Assembly: GCA_039704465.1 (NCBI GenBank)
Contig: JASFAU010000018.1
Coordinates: forward strand, 434,001 to 498,000
Direction: 5' to 3'
Origin: Plasmodiophora brassicae
Lineage: Eukaryota > Endomyxa > Phytomyxea > Plasmodiophorida > Plasmodiophoridae
DNA length: 64,000 nucleotides
In this document: positions 55,278 through 64,000 of the stretch, piece after piece
Layout: each line of letters begins with the position of its first letter
Position numbering within the stretch: the stretch's first letter is position 1
Translations under genes and position numbers: made by a program
The notes under the pieces: model-generated
What the model was told of the DNA's origin: nothing
The model's input: the letters and a program-made list of their open reading frames with translations, nothing else
Databases searched by the model: none

Positions 55278-57597
55278 ATGTTGGGCCGGTTATTTCTCAA
55301 TCGAAGATGGTCGAGTGGGTTGACGCTGGCGGGCTTGACGGGGCGGCATCGGGCGATCATCCTGGCGGGCCCGCCGGGGAGCGGCAAGACGACGGTCGCC
55401 AGGATCGTAGCGTCGCGGTTAGGCCGGCGCCTGGTCGACATGGACGACGACGTCCTGGAGCCGTCGTGGCAGACGTCGGTGGCCGATCAGCTGGCGACGC
55501 TCGGTGATACCGCGTTCCTGGCAGCCGAAGCGCGAACGACGTGCGAGTTTCAGGTCCCAGACAACAGTGTCGTCGCGCTGACGGGATCGAACCCGCTCGA
55601 CCCGACAGCCATGGAGCATCTCTCCAAATTCGGGATCGTCGTCTTCCTCGACGTCGCCGCTGACGCGATCGCGTCCAGATTACGGACGATGAAGGTTGAT
55701 CGTATCGTTGGCCAAAAGGTCGGTCGTGTCCTCTGACGGTGGCGATTTGCAACCGACGTGGGTCGAATTCGATAGGAGAATGCCTCAATTGCGTCGATTC
55801 TCGCCCATCGACAGCCGTATTACGACAGCTGTTACGATATTCGCTTGCTGGTCAGTGCTCGTGATACGCCGGAGCGCATTGCTGACCTTGTCGTCGAAGC
55901 GTGCAGCAAGCGAGAATCGTTTGTCAGCACGCGCGGTGGTGTGTCATTGGGTTCGATGACGTTCACCGACGTCATTCAGCAAGGGCTCGCATCAGATCGC
56001 GGATTGTACGTTCCTGAGCAGTGCCTGTCTCCATGGACCCTCTCGCAATGGTCCCGGCTGGTGCCGCTTGACTTTCGAGAGCGCCTGCAACGTGTCATGG
56101 AGTTCTTCCCGCTGGGCCGTATGCACCCGTCGAATTTGAGGAACGAGATACACGTTGCGTATAATTCGTTCGAAGCGGTCAACGGCGACGTTCTTCCATT
56201 GCGACATTTGACGAACTCGATTTACGTTCAAGAGACGTATCACGGTCCAACAGCATCGTTCAAGGTACCGAACGTATCACACACTGCCACGGCGGCTGAG
56301 ATGTTTGTGTAGGACCTGGCATTGCAATTGACTCCTCGACTGATGGCATCGGCGAGCGCCCGTTTCCCACTGAGTAGGTGCTGTGGGTAGAATCAAACTT
56401 TGTTGACTCTTACGCCTGGTTTCAGATAGGCAGACTCCACGCGAGAACGTGCTGCTTGTGGCAACGTCCGGCGATACAGGTGTCGCGGCTATGGACGGGT
56501 TCGCGCGTGTCTCCATTCCCGTTGTCGTCCTGTATCCATCAAAGGGGGTTAGCCGTATTCAGCGTCACCAGATGCTGACCGCCAAGTTCGCTTCCGCCGA
56601 TACGCGGGCCGTCGCCGTTGATGGCGACTTTGACTTCTGCCAAAGTGCTACGAAAGACATATTCGAAGATGCATCGTTCGACCGCCGCGCATTCCAATTG
56701 ACTGCTGGCAACTCGATGAACTGGGGCCGACTGTTGCCCCAGGTCGCATACGGCGCCAATTCGTACCTGGACCTTGTTCAGCGTGGCACAGTACCAATGG
56801 GGTCGCCAGTGGACGTGGTAGTGCCTACGGGGAACTTTGGCCACATTCTTGGCATGATCGTGGCCAAACATGTTCTTGGCCTGCCATTGGGTCGGATCAT
56901 CTGCGCATCGAATATCAATGACGTCCTCGTGGCATTCGTCAAAACGGGCGTTTACGACGTTCGGCATCGTCGCCTCCAAAGGACGCAGTCGCCATCTGTC
57001 GACATTCTGCTGTCGTCGAATGTCGAACGTTTCCTGCATTATCTGAGCGACGGCGATTCGGACTTCATCCGGCATTGTTACGAAAGCCTGGCGTCCAACG
57101 GCTGCTTCGAGCTAACACCTGCAATGACCGTCCGGATGCGTCATGACGTCTCGGCTATGTGTTGCTCGGAAGACGACTGCCTGCGAACCATTCGCGAAAC
57201 GCATCGCGATACTGCCGTTCTCGTTGACCCACACACTGCCTTGGGCGTCCACGCTGCACAGCAGATGAAAGACGACAGCACGCCGATTGTCGTGTCCTCA
57301 ACAGCTCATTTCGCCAAATTCCCAGCTGCTATCTTCGCTGCCCTCGAACTGGGCAGTGCGGATGCTATGTCTGTCCAAGAGATTCTCGCTACTCTGGAAT
57401 CGATCGAGACGCTTACTCCGATGCACTTTGCCTTACGGCAAGCTATGGATCTCGGCGAAGTAGCTGACAAGTACACGGTTCCTGCTGACAGCTCAAGCGT
57501 TAGACAGGAGGTTGTCAACTTCCTCCGCGAGCAACGCCAGGCTCGCACCGCGTTCGCTTCCAATGAGGTGGCCAACGACACGGACAGAAGCTCATGA
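55278..57597 (+). CDS. THNSL1: Threonine synthase-like 1 (shikimate-kinase-like plus threonine-synthase-like)
   Basis: Four exons (55278-55718, 55776-56264, 56313-56377, 56430-57597) join to 720 residues. The N-terminus MLGRLFLNRRWSSGLTLAGL is a mitochondrial presequence. Next comes a shikimate-kinase-like P-loop domain: AIILAGPPGSGKTTVARIVA, LVDMDDDVLEPSWQTSVADQ, VALTGSNPLDPTAM, MKVDRIVGQK. Then the PLP-type domain: TRGGVSLGSMTFTDVIQQGL, HGPTASFKDLAL (with the PLP Lys), LLVATSGDTGVAAMDG, VDVVVPTGNFGHILG, ICASNINDVL and VVSSTAHFAKFPAAI. The fusion and order are those of animal THNSL1, whose role is unclear. Every splice restores the known sequence. Confidence 0.94.
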
Positions 57598-57930
57598 ATG
57601 GTTTGCGTGTATCTTTAACGGTACAAGTTTTAATACAACTTGAACTATATTGGTGAGACAGGCAGGGTGAAGATACGATCACGACTCGGGATCAGAAAGG
57701 GCCGGCTGCGACGACGAAGGCGCCTGGGGACTCGTGGATCATGATCCATGGCGGTTTCCCGGCTCCAAGAATAGTCGTTTATCGGCCGTGATGCAGGTGA
57801 TGCGTCACGGCCACCAAACCCCGTGACGCAACTATTTTTGGCGACCGCCTCAGTGTGACGCGGGCCGCGGCTGACAGACGCCGACACACATGGTTCGATA
57901 AACCATGTTACAGAGCGTTACAGAGATCTC
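57598..57930. other. Intergenic between THNSL1 and retroelement remnant
   Basis: About 330 bp, 3' flank of THNSL1. A gatccatggatcat-like palindrome lies near 57735. No gene seen. Confidence 0.3.
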
Positions 57931-58690
57931 TATGACGTCCAAACGGTTCTGGTTTATCCAACCGTGTGCGTAATCGTCTGTGTCCTCGACCTGCAGCTCC
58001 CACGGACGCCGTACGGACTCCCAGAGATCTCTTTCGGTGAAGGTTAAGAAGGACGCGATGGTGGCCACCGTGGAGGATATGTTGAGGGAGGACGACGTCG
58101 ACTATCGGCAGCAAGGACGGAGCGTGCAAGGCTCAACGATCGTCCTGCAGATAAACAAGGCGCCGGCCTTGAAGAGCATGGATCGCAAGGCCGTCACGAC
58201 CTTCATGGCCGAGCTGAAGAGTACCGAAATCACTTCCGGGACGATCCGAACGCCAACGGCCAGAACCCGCGGTCACTGCAGGTCTGCTAAGGGCGGTCTG
58301 CATGTGGGAGTTGATCGGGGACGCCGAGAAGGTGACGGAGAGTGACCCGACGGATTGGATGAAGAGGCATCTGATCGAAGCAGGATCGTTCGACGGACGC
58401 GAACATCGACAGGGAGATGCGTAAGCTGGCGATGAAGCTGAGCATCACCACGCCGGCTGCAAGGGTTGTGAACCTGATCATGCAACAATATGAGGAATTG
58501 GTCACACGCAACGGGTGGCAAGACGTCTTCACGTCGCGCGAGGGACGGCGGAACCTCGCCAAGTACCTGTTGGGTGCTGTTCGCCCACCCGGCTTGCAAG
58601 ATATGATGAGGACCCTGGTCATGAAGCGCCAACCCGAGCTCCAGAAGGGCCCGATGGAGTTTCATCGAGTCCTTAAGGAGCGTGCAACAT

Positions 58691-59193
58691 CGTATGAGGA
58701 GACGATGTTGTGAGCCGGGACGTGAGGATGGCAAGGGGAATGGAAAGGGCAAACCCACCCCGAGGCGATATGGAGGCCGGGACACGAAACAACACCGTAA
58801 GGACCTGCGATGCTTCAACTTTGAGGAGGTTGGACATCCAGCGTTTCGTTACCCCAATTAGCCTACGAAGAAGCAGGTCGCAGATCCCGTTAATCGGATT
58901 ACCCATATCCATGGGTAACCCGATTAGGTCCTCATCTTTATCAGATTCCTTCCCTCTGGTCCTACGGGATCTGCGACCTGCTTCTTCGTAGGCTTCTTGG
59001 GGCAACGAAACGCTGGATGTCCAACCTCCTCACAGTTGAAGCATCGCAGGTCCTTACGATGTTGTTTCGTGTCCCGGCCTCTCGCCTCCGTCATCGGTCT
59101 GCGCCCCTCGCTTCCTCGGGGTGGGTTTGCCCTTTCCATTCCCCTTGCCATCCTCACGTCCCGGCTCCGCGTACAACATCGTCTCCTCATACG
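58691..59193. repeat. Large inverted duplication of the Gag zinc-knuckle region
   Basis: Arm 58691-58889 (plus) and arm 58966-59193 (its reverse complement, with small indels) both carry the CCHC zinc-knuckle coding sequence. In the minus-strand copy the knuckle is intact (CFNCEEVGHPAFRC). In the plus-strand copy two Cys are replaced (CFNFEEVGHPAFRY). The centre is itself a palindrome (attacccat...atgggtaac). Confidence 0.85.
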
Positions 59194-59254
59194 GTGGGTA
59201 ATCCGATTAGGTCCTCATCTTTATCAGATTCCTTCCCTCTGGTCCTACGGGATC
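58913..59254. repeat. 59-bp direct repeat pair
   Basis: 58913-58971 and 59196-59254 are nearly identical (gggta[a/a]cccgattaggtcc... to ...cctacgggatc; one or two differences). They flank the minus-strand arm of the inverted duplication. Confidence 0.85.
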
Positions 59255-60150
59255 CGTCCCTTCCCGTTGGCACCTTGCGGCGATCCATCAGCAGGTCTGC
59301 GACCTGGTGTCAGAGAAGTCGCGGAGGGCAGGGGACCAAGTAGTCGTATTCGTATAAACGGACACGAGGAAGACTACGTTGAGGTTCTGGACTGTGGAGC
59401 GACACCGGTCGATGTTCTGATGTGCTGATGCCATTGACCATAGCGCGCGAGCTGACGGAATGGGACCCATTGTTAACAGTATAGAAACTCCAGAAGCCGG
59501 GATCGCTCTGTTTGGTAGGCAGAGAAACGAAGCACACAGCCTACCAAGTGATGACACTGGACCTGGGTCTGACGACGACGGCAGGCGAACTGATCACTCG
59601 CCGCCGCCGATGCCTCGTATGGGACATTCCTGGAAAGGAAATTATCTAGGTGATAAGCTGCTGGACGACTTGGGTATCCACCCAAAGAAGGCCCTGGACG
59701 TACTCAGCACGCCGATGAAGGGGAATGACATCATGGATGAAGTCAACACGATGGCAAATGAGGTACCACCTCTCTGGGATGGGGAGGACGAGGAAGCAGA
59801 GGATGTGAGGATCGGGGCAGATTCCACAGACTCCCTGGAAGGGAGATGGACGCTTTCATGGAGGAATTCGTCGCCCAATTGAAGGAGTATGGCCTCGTCG
59901 TTGAAAACTACAACGAGAAGTGGGCTTCACCGGTGGTTGGTGGTGACGAAGCCAGGGGGTGGAAAGCGGTTAACAGCTTGGAGATCAACACAGAACGTTC
60001 TGTGTTGACCTCCGAGCTGTTAACGCCAAGTGTGTCGCCGTGGCGTGGCCTATGCCACATCAGGAGGCGATACTGGTGAACCTGGCGGGTTCGAGGTTCT
60101 GGTTTAAGCTAGGCTCGTACAGGGAGCGGCTCTCGCCTCACAAGCATAGC

Positions 60151-60890
60151 TCCGTCCTGCACGACAAGGCGCTGGCGGACATGCTGTGTTCGAGCGTGAT
60201 CTCCGTCGTCAAACACCCAGAGAGACTACATCACCTGCGCCGACGTTCGACGTGTAAGTGTTGCTCACAGTTGGATTTCTCTGCAACATGCTTATACATG
60301 AGTGGGATAGGACCAAAGACGTTGCAACACTGTCGGTGCCTCTTGTATTCAATAAAGACAAAAGCGGCGTTATCTGAGAGTCAAACAGTGTGTCACGAGA
60401 CGCTCAGAACGTGCTCAGCTTTGGTTCAACGGCGCGTCGATTAGAGTAAACTGTGTAGTCAATGGTACGTCAGCTCTGTGACGACTGGCTGTCAGTATGC
60501 ATTCAATTTGACCCCATGTTGGCTCGAGATTGGCACTGAACTCCGTCCTGCAAGACAAGGCGTGCTGTGTTCGAGCGTGATCTCCGTCGTCAAACACTCA
60601 GAGAGACTATATCACCTGCACCGACTTTCGACGTGTAAGTGTTGTTCACAGCTGGACTTCTCTGCAAAAAGCTTATACATAGGTGGCGTAGGGCCAAAGA
60701 CGTTGCAGCACTGTCGATGCCTTTTGTATTCAATAGAGACAAAAGCGGTATTCTCTGAAAGTCAATATCAGTTTGTCACGAGACGCTCAGAACGTGCTCA
60801 GCATTGGCCCAACGGCGCGTCGATTAGAGTAAACTAGGTGAATGGTACGTCAGCTCGGTGACGACTGGTTGTCAGTATGCATTCAATTCT
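60151..60890. repeat. Tandem direct repeat, period about 390 bp, two copies plus a third fragment
   Basis: Copy 1 (60151-60541) and copy 2 (60542 to about 60890) are about 90% alike by eye. A further piece of the unit (gaccccatgttggctcgaga...) recurs at 60972-61003. Each copy holds an attcaataaag or attcaatagag stretch. They may be LTR-derived sequence of the neighbouring gypsy remnant, but no TG...CA borders were confirmed. Confidence 0.75.
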
Positions 60891-61171
60891 GGGGCCAAGT
60901 GGCCGTCAACTGGATGGCCAACGGTAATGCTCAGTTCTGGGGCCAAGAGGCCGGCAATTCCCGACATCCGGTTGACCCCATGTTGGCTCGAGATTGGCAC
61001 TGGATTTTTCCCAGTATACTGATTGTTGAACGTGATGAAATCGAAGCAATCGCTAGAGCGCGCCCTTCTTGGGAAGCAGATACCCAGGTTATAGCATGAG
61101 TCGTTGCACACAATGCAACACCCGGAAGAACGAGAATGCTGAGCGTATAGAATTAGACTAGTTCCGACGTT
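60891..61171. other. Spacer with short direct repeats
   Basis: Contains ctggggccaag twice (60887-60897 and 60937-60947) and the third fragment of the tandem repeat. No gene. Confidence 0.4.
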
Positions 61172-61561
61172 TCAAAGACCTGTATTATAGGTCCGGGGAT
61201 TGTCGTCACAATTCACAGCTTGACGTCTGACATGTCCTGGCGGGGAGGACGGGGGCTGTGGGCTGAATGACGACGGCGAGGGGGGCCTGACATTGGGCAA
61301 ATGCTGGGCCCACATAAACCGAACGATGACATCGGCGGCTTGCTTTGTGAACAGGAACGGATCGAACAGGTCCATGAGCTCCATGTACAGTTGTTGTTTC
61401 GGGTAACGTAGGTCTGGGGCCATAGCCGCGAACCGTCGAAGTATGCGCTCACCAGACTCTGCCGCGCTCGCGGAGGCCCGCTGGCGCGCCACCTCCAATG
61501 CCTCGCGGTCCGCCATTCTCCTCGTCGAGCGACGATGCAAATTGGAACTGACGACGAACAT
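61172..61561 (-). CDS. Hypothetical protein, 114-129 residues
   Basis: A single-exon frame. The likely start is MADREALEVARQRASASAAE (61516); MFVVSSNLHRRSTRR (61561) is an upstream alternative. It looks helical (GERILRRFAAMAPDLRYPKQ, LYMELMDLFDPFLFTKQAAD, VIVRFMWAQHLPNV) with a Pro/Ser-rich C-terminus. I recognise no family. Confidence 0.45.
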   Translation of the reverse strand: MFVVSSNLHRRSTRRMADREALEVARQRASASAAESGERILRRFAAMAPDLRYPKQQLYMELMDLFDPFLFTKQAADVIVRFMWAQHLPNVRPPSPSSFSPQPPSSPPGHVRRQAVNCDDNPRTYNTGL

Positions 61562-61877
61562 GATTCGATCGATGCGCCAGGCGGCCCCGGTTGGGCTCTC
61601 ACGTCACGCAGTGTGCAGAGTGAGGGCTCACGCAGTGCTTGCAGTGGCGCCTGGCGGTGGAGTGAGCTCCCCAGTGGCGCGCAGTCACAGGCAGTCGCAG
61701 TTGCGTTGGCACTTGGCAGTCGCGCGGCAGAATGTACTGCCGACTCTCCCAGACAGAGCTGGACTCGGAGCCGAGTCGCTGACTCCGTGACAAGACGCTG
61801 ATTTGATTCCCGATCCGTACAAGCCACAAACGTTTCCATGTTGTTGTTTTCGTTGCTCGAGGGCTCCTGGGTCCGCA
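61562..61877. other. Intergenic with short repeats
   Basis: About 315 bp with repeated ctcacgcagtg and cagtggcg motifs near 61600-61690. No supported gene. Confidence 0.35.
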
Positions 61878-62104
61878 CCCTGGCTACTCTGGATTCGACC
61901 GAGGCGCTTACACCGATACATCGCCGTACGGCAAGCTATGGATCTGGGCAAAGTACCAAACGAGTACACCGCCCCTGCTGACAGCTCAAGCGCCCGACAG
62001 GAGGTTCGCGAGCAACGCCAGGCTCGCTCCGCGTTCGCTTCACCAGCGACACCGACAGAAGCTCGTGAATGCTTTGCTTATCTTTGCTGTACACCTTTTA
62101 ATAC
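61878..62104 (+). pseudogene. Duplicated 3' end of the THNSL1 gene
   Basis: About 225 bp match the last coding stretch and 3' UTR of THNSL1 (57388-57640): ggctactctgga, cggcaagctatggatct, cctgctgacagctcaagcg, cgcgttcgcttc, and the shared trailer ttttaatacaa. The copy has point changes and deletions that break the frame, and nothing of the upstream exons. It is a dead fragment beside the RTEL1 3' end and may supply its terminator region. Confidence 0.9.
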
Positions 62105-64000
62105 AATACCTTCTCGAGGTTGCGACGGCTGTGTGGCCGAGAACATATCTGGCACGCCTTCGTCGTCGCTAGTGCAGTCTTCCAGCACTCAAAGCACGCC
62201 TGATGGCCGCACAGTTTCGACATGTGTGCATCAACTGGCGGCCCTCTGCAGAATTCACACATTCGCGACCGGTTCCTTGGCGCGCTTGTACTCGTGTTTC
62301 TGTTTGGATTGCGCTTCAGACGTTCGCTGAGGGGGAGATTCTCAAACTGCTCTTGACGTTCGTACGCCTCCGCCAGACATTTCTTATACAACTCCAGTAA
62401 CTCCTGTCATGAGACGTCGACGATAAGCCAGGCGGGCATCTCGATATCCACGAATCGGGTACCTCGGTAAGGAACTCCTGCATCGCGACCGGCCAGGATT
62501 GATCCAGGCTCATCAGCAGGTCAACGAGTTCTGTCAGGTCGGCGAGCACTGCGGCCCTCTGTTCATCAGTGAACATTGCAGACCGCCGCGCATGCAAGCC
62601 CTTGATCAGGGCCTTGTACTTCTCGTACGACGCCACCGATTTCGCCTTGATCATATCGCTGAATTGCCTGGCAGCTGAACAGTTTCGATCAGAGACCGAG
62701 GCGACTTTTAAAACGGAACGTCCAGACCTGGCTTCTTCGCACATGCCAGGAATTGCTGAGAGAATCGCTCAGGCAAGAACGGGGCCATTCTCTCACACAG
62801 TTGGAGACTCTGATGACCAGGGATCGCCTGAAGGAGTTGTCGAAGCTTTTCAATCAGATTGCTCGTGGTCGACAATTCCGAACCGTTGGACGCCACAGTT
62901 GCCGCTGCACAGCCAGCCAGTCAGCCGACATCGCGAACTCTGTTGCCCTTCCATAGACTACCGTCTGTCGGCTCCGCCGTTGCTAACGTCCTCAGTGTCG
63001 CCTTGATTTCCTTGTAATGCTTCGCGGCGCATCGTCTCTTTATGCAGTCCAGCAGGTCTTGACCCCTTTCCCTCTTCATCGTCTCACGGTCTGAACGCGA
63101 ACGTTACCAAACGAAGACATCACAGACGTCGCCCGCTGCAGACCGACCTGGTACGCCGTATTCGGGCTTCCGCTTCCTGGTTTCCGTCGGGGCAGGCCCA
63201 GCCAGCCGCGGCTTCTGATATAGGTTGGCCAACAACGGTAGAGGGGACGGAGGGATATCTGCGTCAAACGCATTATGTCAAATTGAGTGAGCGATAGACG
63301 CATGTAACGATCGTCTGACCGCTTGGGTTCTGGAACCTCTCTTCGCCGTCGTTGCCACTCTCCGCGTCGAACGACGGCATCGGCATCGGCTGCAGGACCG
63401 CGGATGAGATCGCTGCCATCTGCCTTCGTTGGCACGACGCGGAGATAACCGTCCCAGGTAACTCCAGAACATCGGAGGGACCTTTGCGTGAACGATCTGG
63501 AGAACCGTACGCTTTCGATCTGGAGTCAGTGTCGACGGGCTCCAGATTGGAACGCATCTGCCGGAACCGCTCGGCGAGCGCCCGGATCGGGTTGATGTGC
63601 CTGAATCGTTCGTCGGCGGCTTTCGGCTGCGCGCCAGTGGACGCTTGTGGAGCGACAGCTGGTCGCGTGTCGCACTGCCTGAAGAATTGCTCGATAGTGG
63701 CGACCGAGGCCTGGAAGTTGCTGCAGACTTTGACGAAGTGCCGCAGCCATAACGACAGATATCCTTGCGAGCGTTCACCGCTGAACCGCTGGTCACATAG
63801 CAGGATGGCGCCATAGTCGTTGCGATGCCGAATGACGCGCCCGAGGGCCTACACCGGCGTCGGAGGCCGCCGTTAGGCCAGCCCTTGATCGGAGATACGT
63901 GAACAGGTTACCTGGTTCACCGCCCGGTACGCGGCGTTGTCGTACCATTCTCTACCCGACCCGTTGCCAGCGCTGGCATCCAAGTACGAGCGTTTGAGCC
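62098..64000 (-). CDS. RTEL1: RTEL1-type DNA helicase, C-terminal part (cut by window edge)
   Basis: Rad3/XPD-family helicase that unwinds D-loops, T-loops and G-quadruplexes. From the right edge: GREWYDNAAYRAVNQ joined to ALGRVIRHRNDYGAILLCDQ and RFSGERSQGYLSLWLRHF, the end of helicase domain 2 (motif VI QALGRVIRHRNDYG). Then a Pro/Arg linker, a first harmonin-like helical domain (REDLLDCIKRR type; PFLPERFSQQFLACAKK across introns), a second one (FSDMIKAKSVASYEKYKALI), and a C-terminal RING (CEFC, CGHQACFECW, CQIC), ending LEKVLY. This is the domain order of vertebrate RTEL1. At least six introns were needed. The N-terminal helicase domain and Fe-S cluster lie beyond 64000. Confidence 0.9.

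Larger units (their letters stand above)
57931..60080 (+). mobile_element. Rearranged Ty3/gypsy-like retroelement remnant
   Basis: Fragments in the order of a gypsy element, broken by stops and frameshifts. A Gag-like part contains DRKAVTTFMAELKSTE and WQDVFTSREGRRNLAKYLLG. Zinc-knuckle sequence appears twice, in opposite orientations. A retropepsin-like fragment reads GHEEDYVEVLDCGATPVDVL. The region before the reverse transcriptase palm includes FMEEFVAQLKEYGLVVENYN and KWASPVVGGDEARG, with VSPW further on. No catalytic palm, RNase H or integrase is seen. Inactive. Confidence 0.6.

Noticed and set aside
60151..60890. CRISPR-like repeat array
   Set aside because: Two long tandem copies without short repeats and spacers, in a eukaryotic genome.
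62098..62896. Stand-alone RING-finger gene starting at the Met at 62896
   Set aside because: The upstream sequence splices in frame to it and completes a harmonin-like domain matching RTEL1 order, so it is treated as the RTEL1 C-terminus.

Overview
The window is nuclear DNA of a compact, GC-rich, flagellate-capable eukaryotic microbe. Genes sit on both strands, often 30-300 bp apart. Most are split by short GT-AG introns (about 40-76 bp, mostly near 60), and my reconstructed joins usually keep frame and restore known domains. The strongest taxonomic clue is the polyubiquitin gene at 24.2-25.6 kb: six monomers, each joined to the next through one extra threonine. Extra residues at ubiquitin junctions are a published hallmark of Rhizaria (Cercozoa, Foraminifera, plasmodiophorids). 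With the GC content, intron size and flagellar genes, my best guess is a plasmodiophorid-like rhizarian. Rhizaria is fairly firm; the genus is inference.

Layout. 0-8.6 kb: axonemal dynein intermediate chain (DNAI4-like, cut by the left edge), a short Zn2Cys6 protein, a Tubby protein, a PrsW-like membrane protein, eIF4A-III, and a divergent pair of unknown paralogues. 8.7-13.6 kb: a tandem family of three unknown genes with mitochondrial-type N-termini, interrupted by 2.1 kb of transposon debris. 13.7-25.6 kb: a TTLL polyglutamylase, a Cys-rich protein, PI4K-beta, mitochondrial GatB, two unknowns and polyubiquitin. 26.4-42.2 kb: a 7TM-RGS receptor divergent from a SARAF homologue, a 2OG-Fe(II) oxygenase, X-Pro aminopeptidase, a bacterial-type MscL channel, a rhomboid, a lipase-like protein lacking its nucleophile, YKT6 and USP48. 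42.3-46 kb: a run of small mitochondrial genes (ISCA1, NDUFA4-like, COX6C-like and relatives). 46-53.9 kb: V-ATPase subunit a, a His/Asp-rich secreted protein built from mini-exons, an HSL-type hydrolase and a copia fragment. 55.3-64 kb: THNSL1, a rearranged Ty3/gypsy-like remnant with inverted and tandem repeats, a small unknown gene, a duplicated THNSL1 3' end, and an RTEL1 helicase cut by the right edge.

The genes do not form operons. Themes are cilium/flagellum (DNAI4, TTLL, Tubby), membrane traffic and phosphoinositides (PI4KB, YKT6, V-ATPase a), calcium and G-protein signalling (SARAF, 7TM-RGS), ubiquitin (polyubiquitin, USP48) and mitochondrial function (GatB, ISCA1, small respiratory-chain-like subunits, THNSL1). 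I saw no rRNA, no CRISPR array and no tRNA I could support. Exon limits were found by eye from splice signals and homology, so single-exon boundaries may be off even where the gene call is firm.
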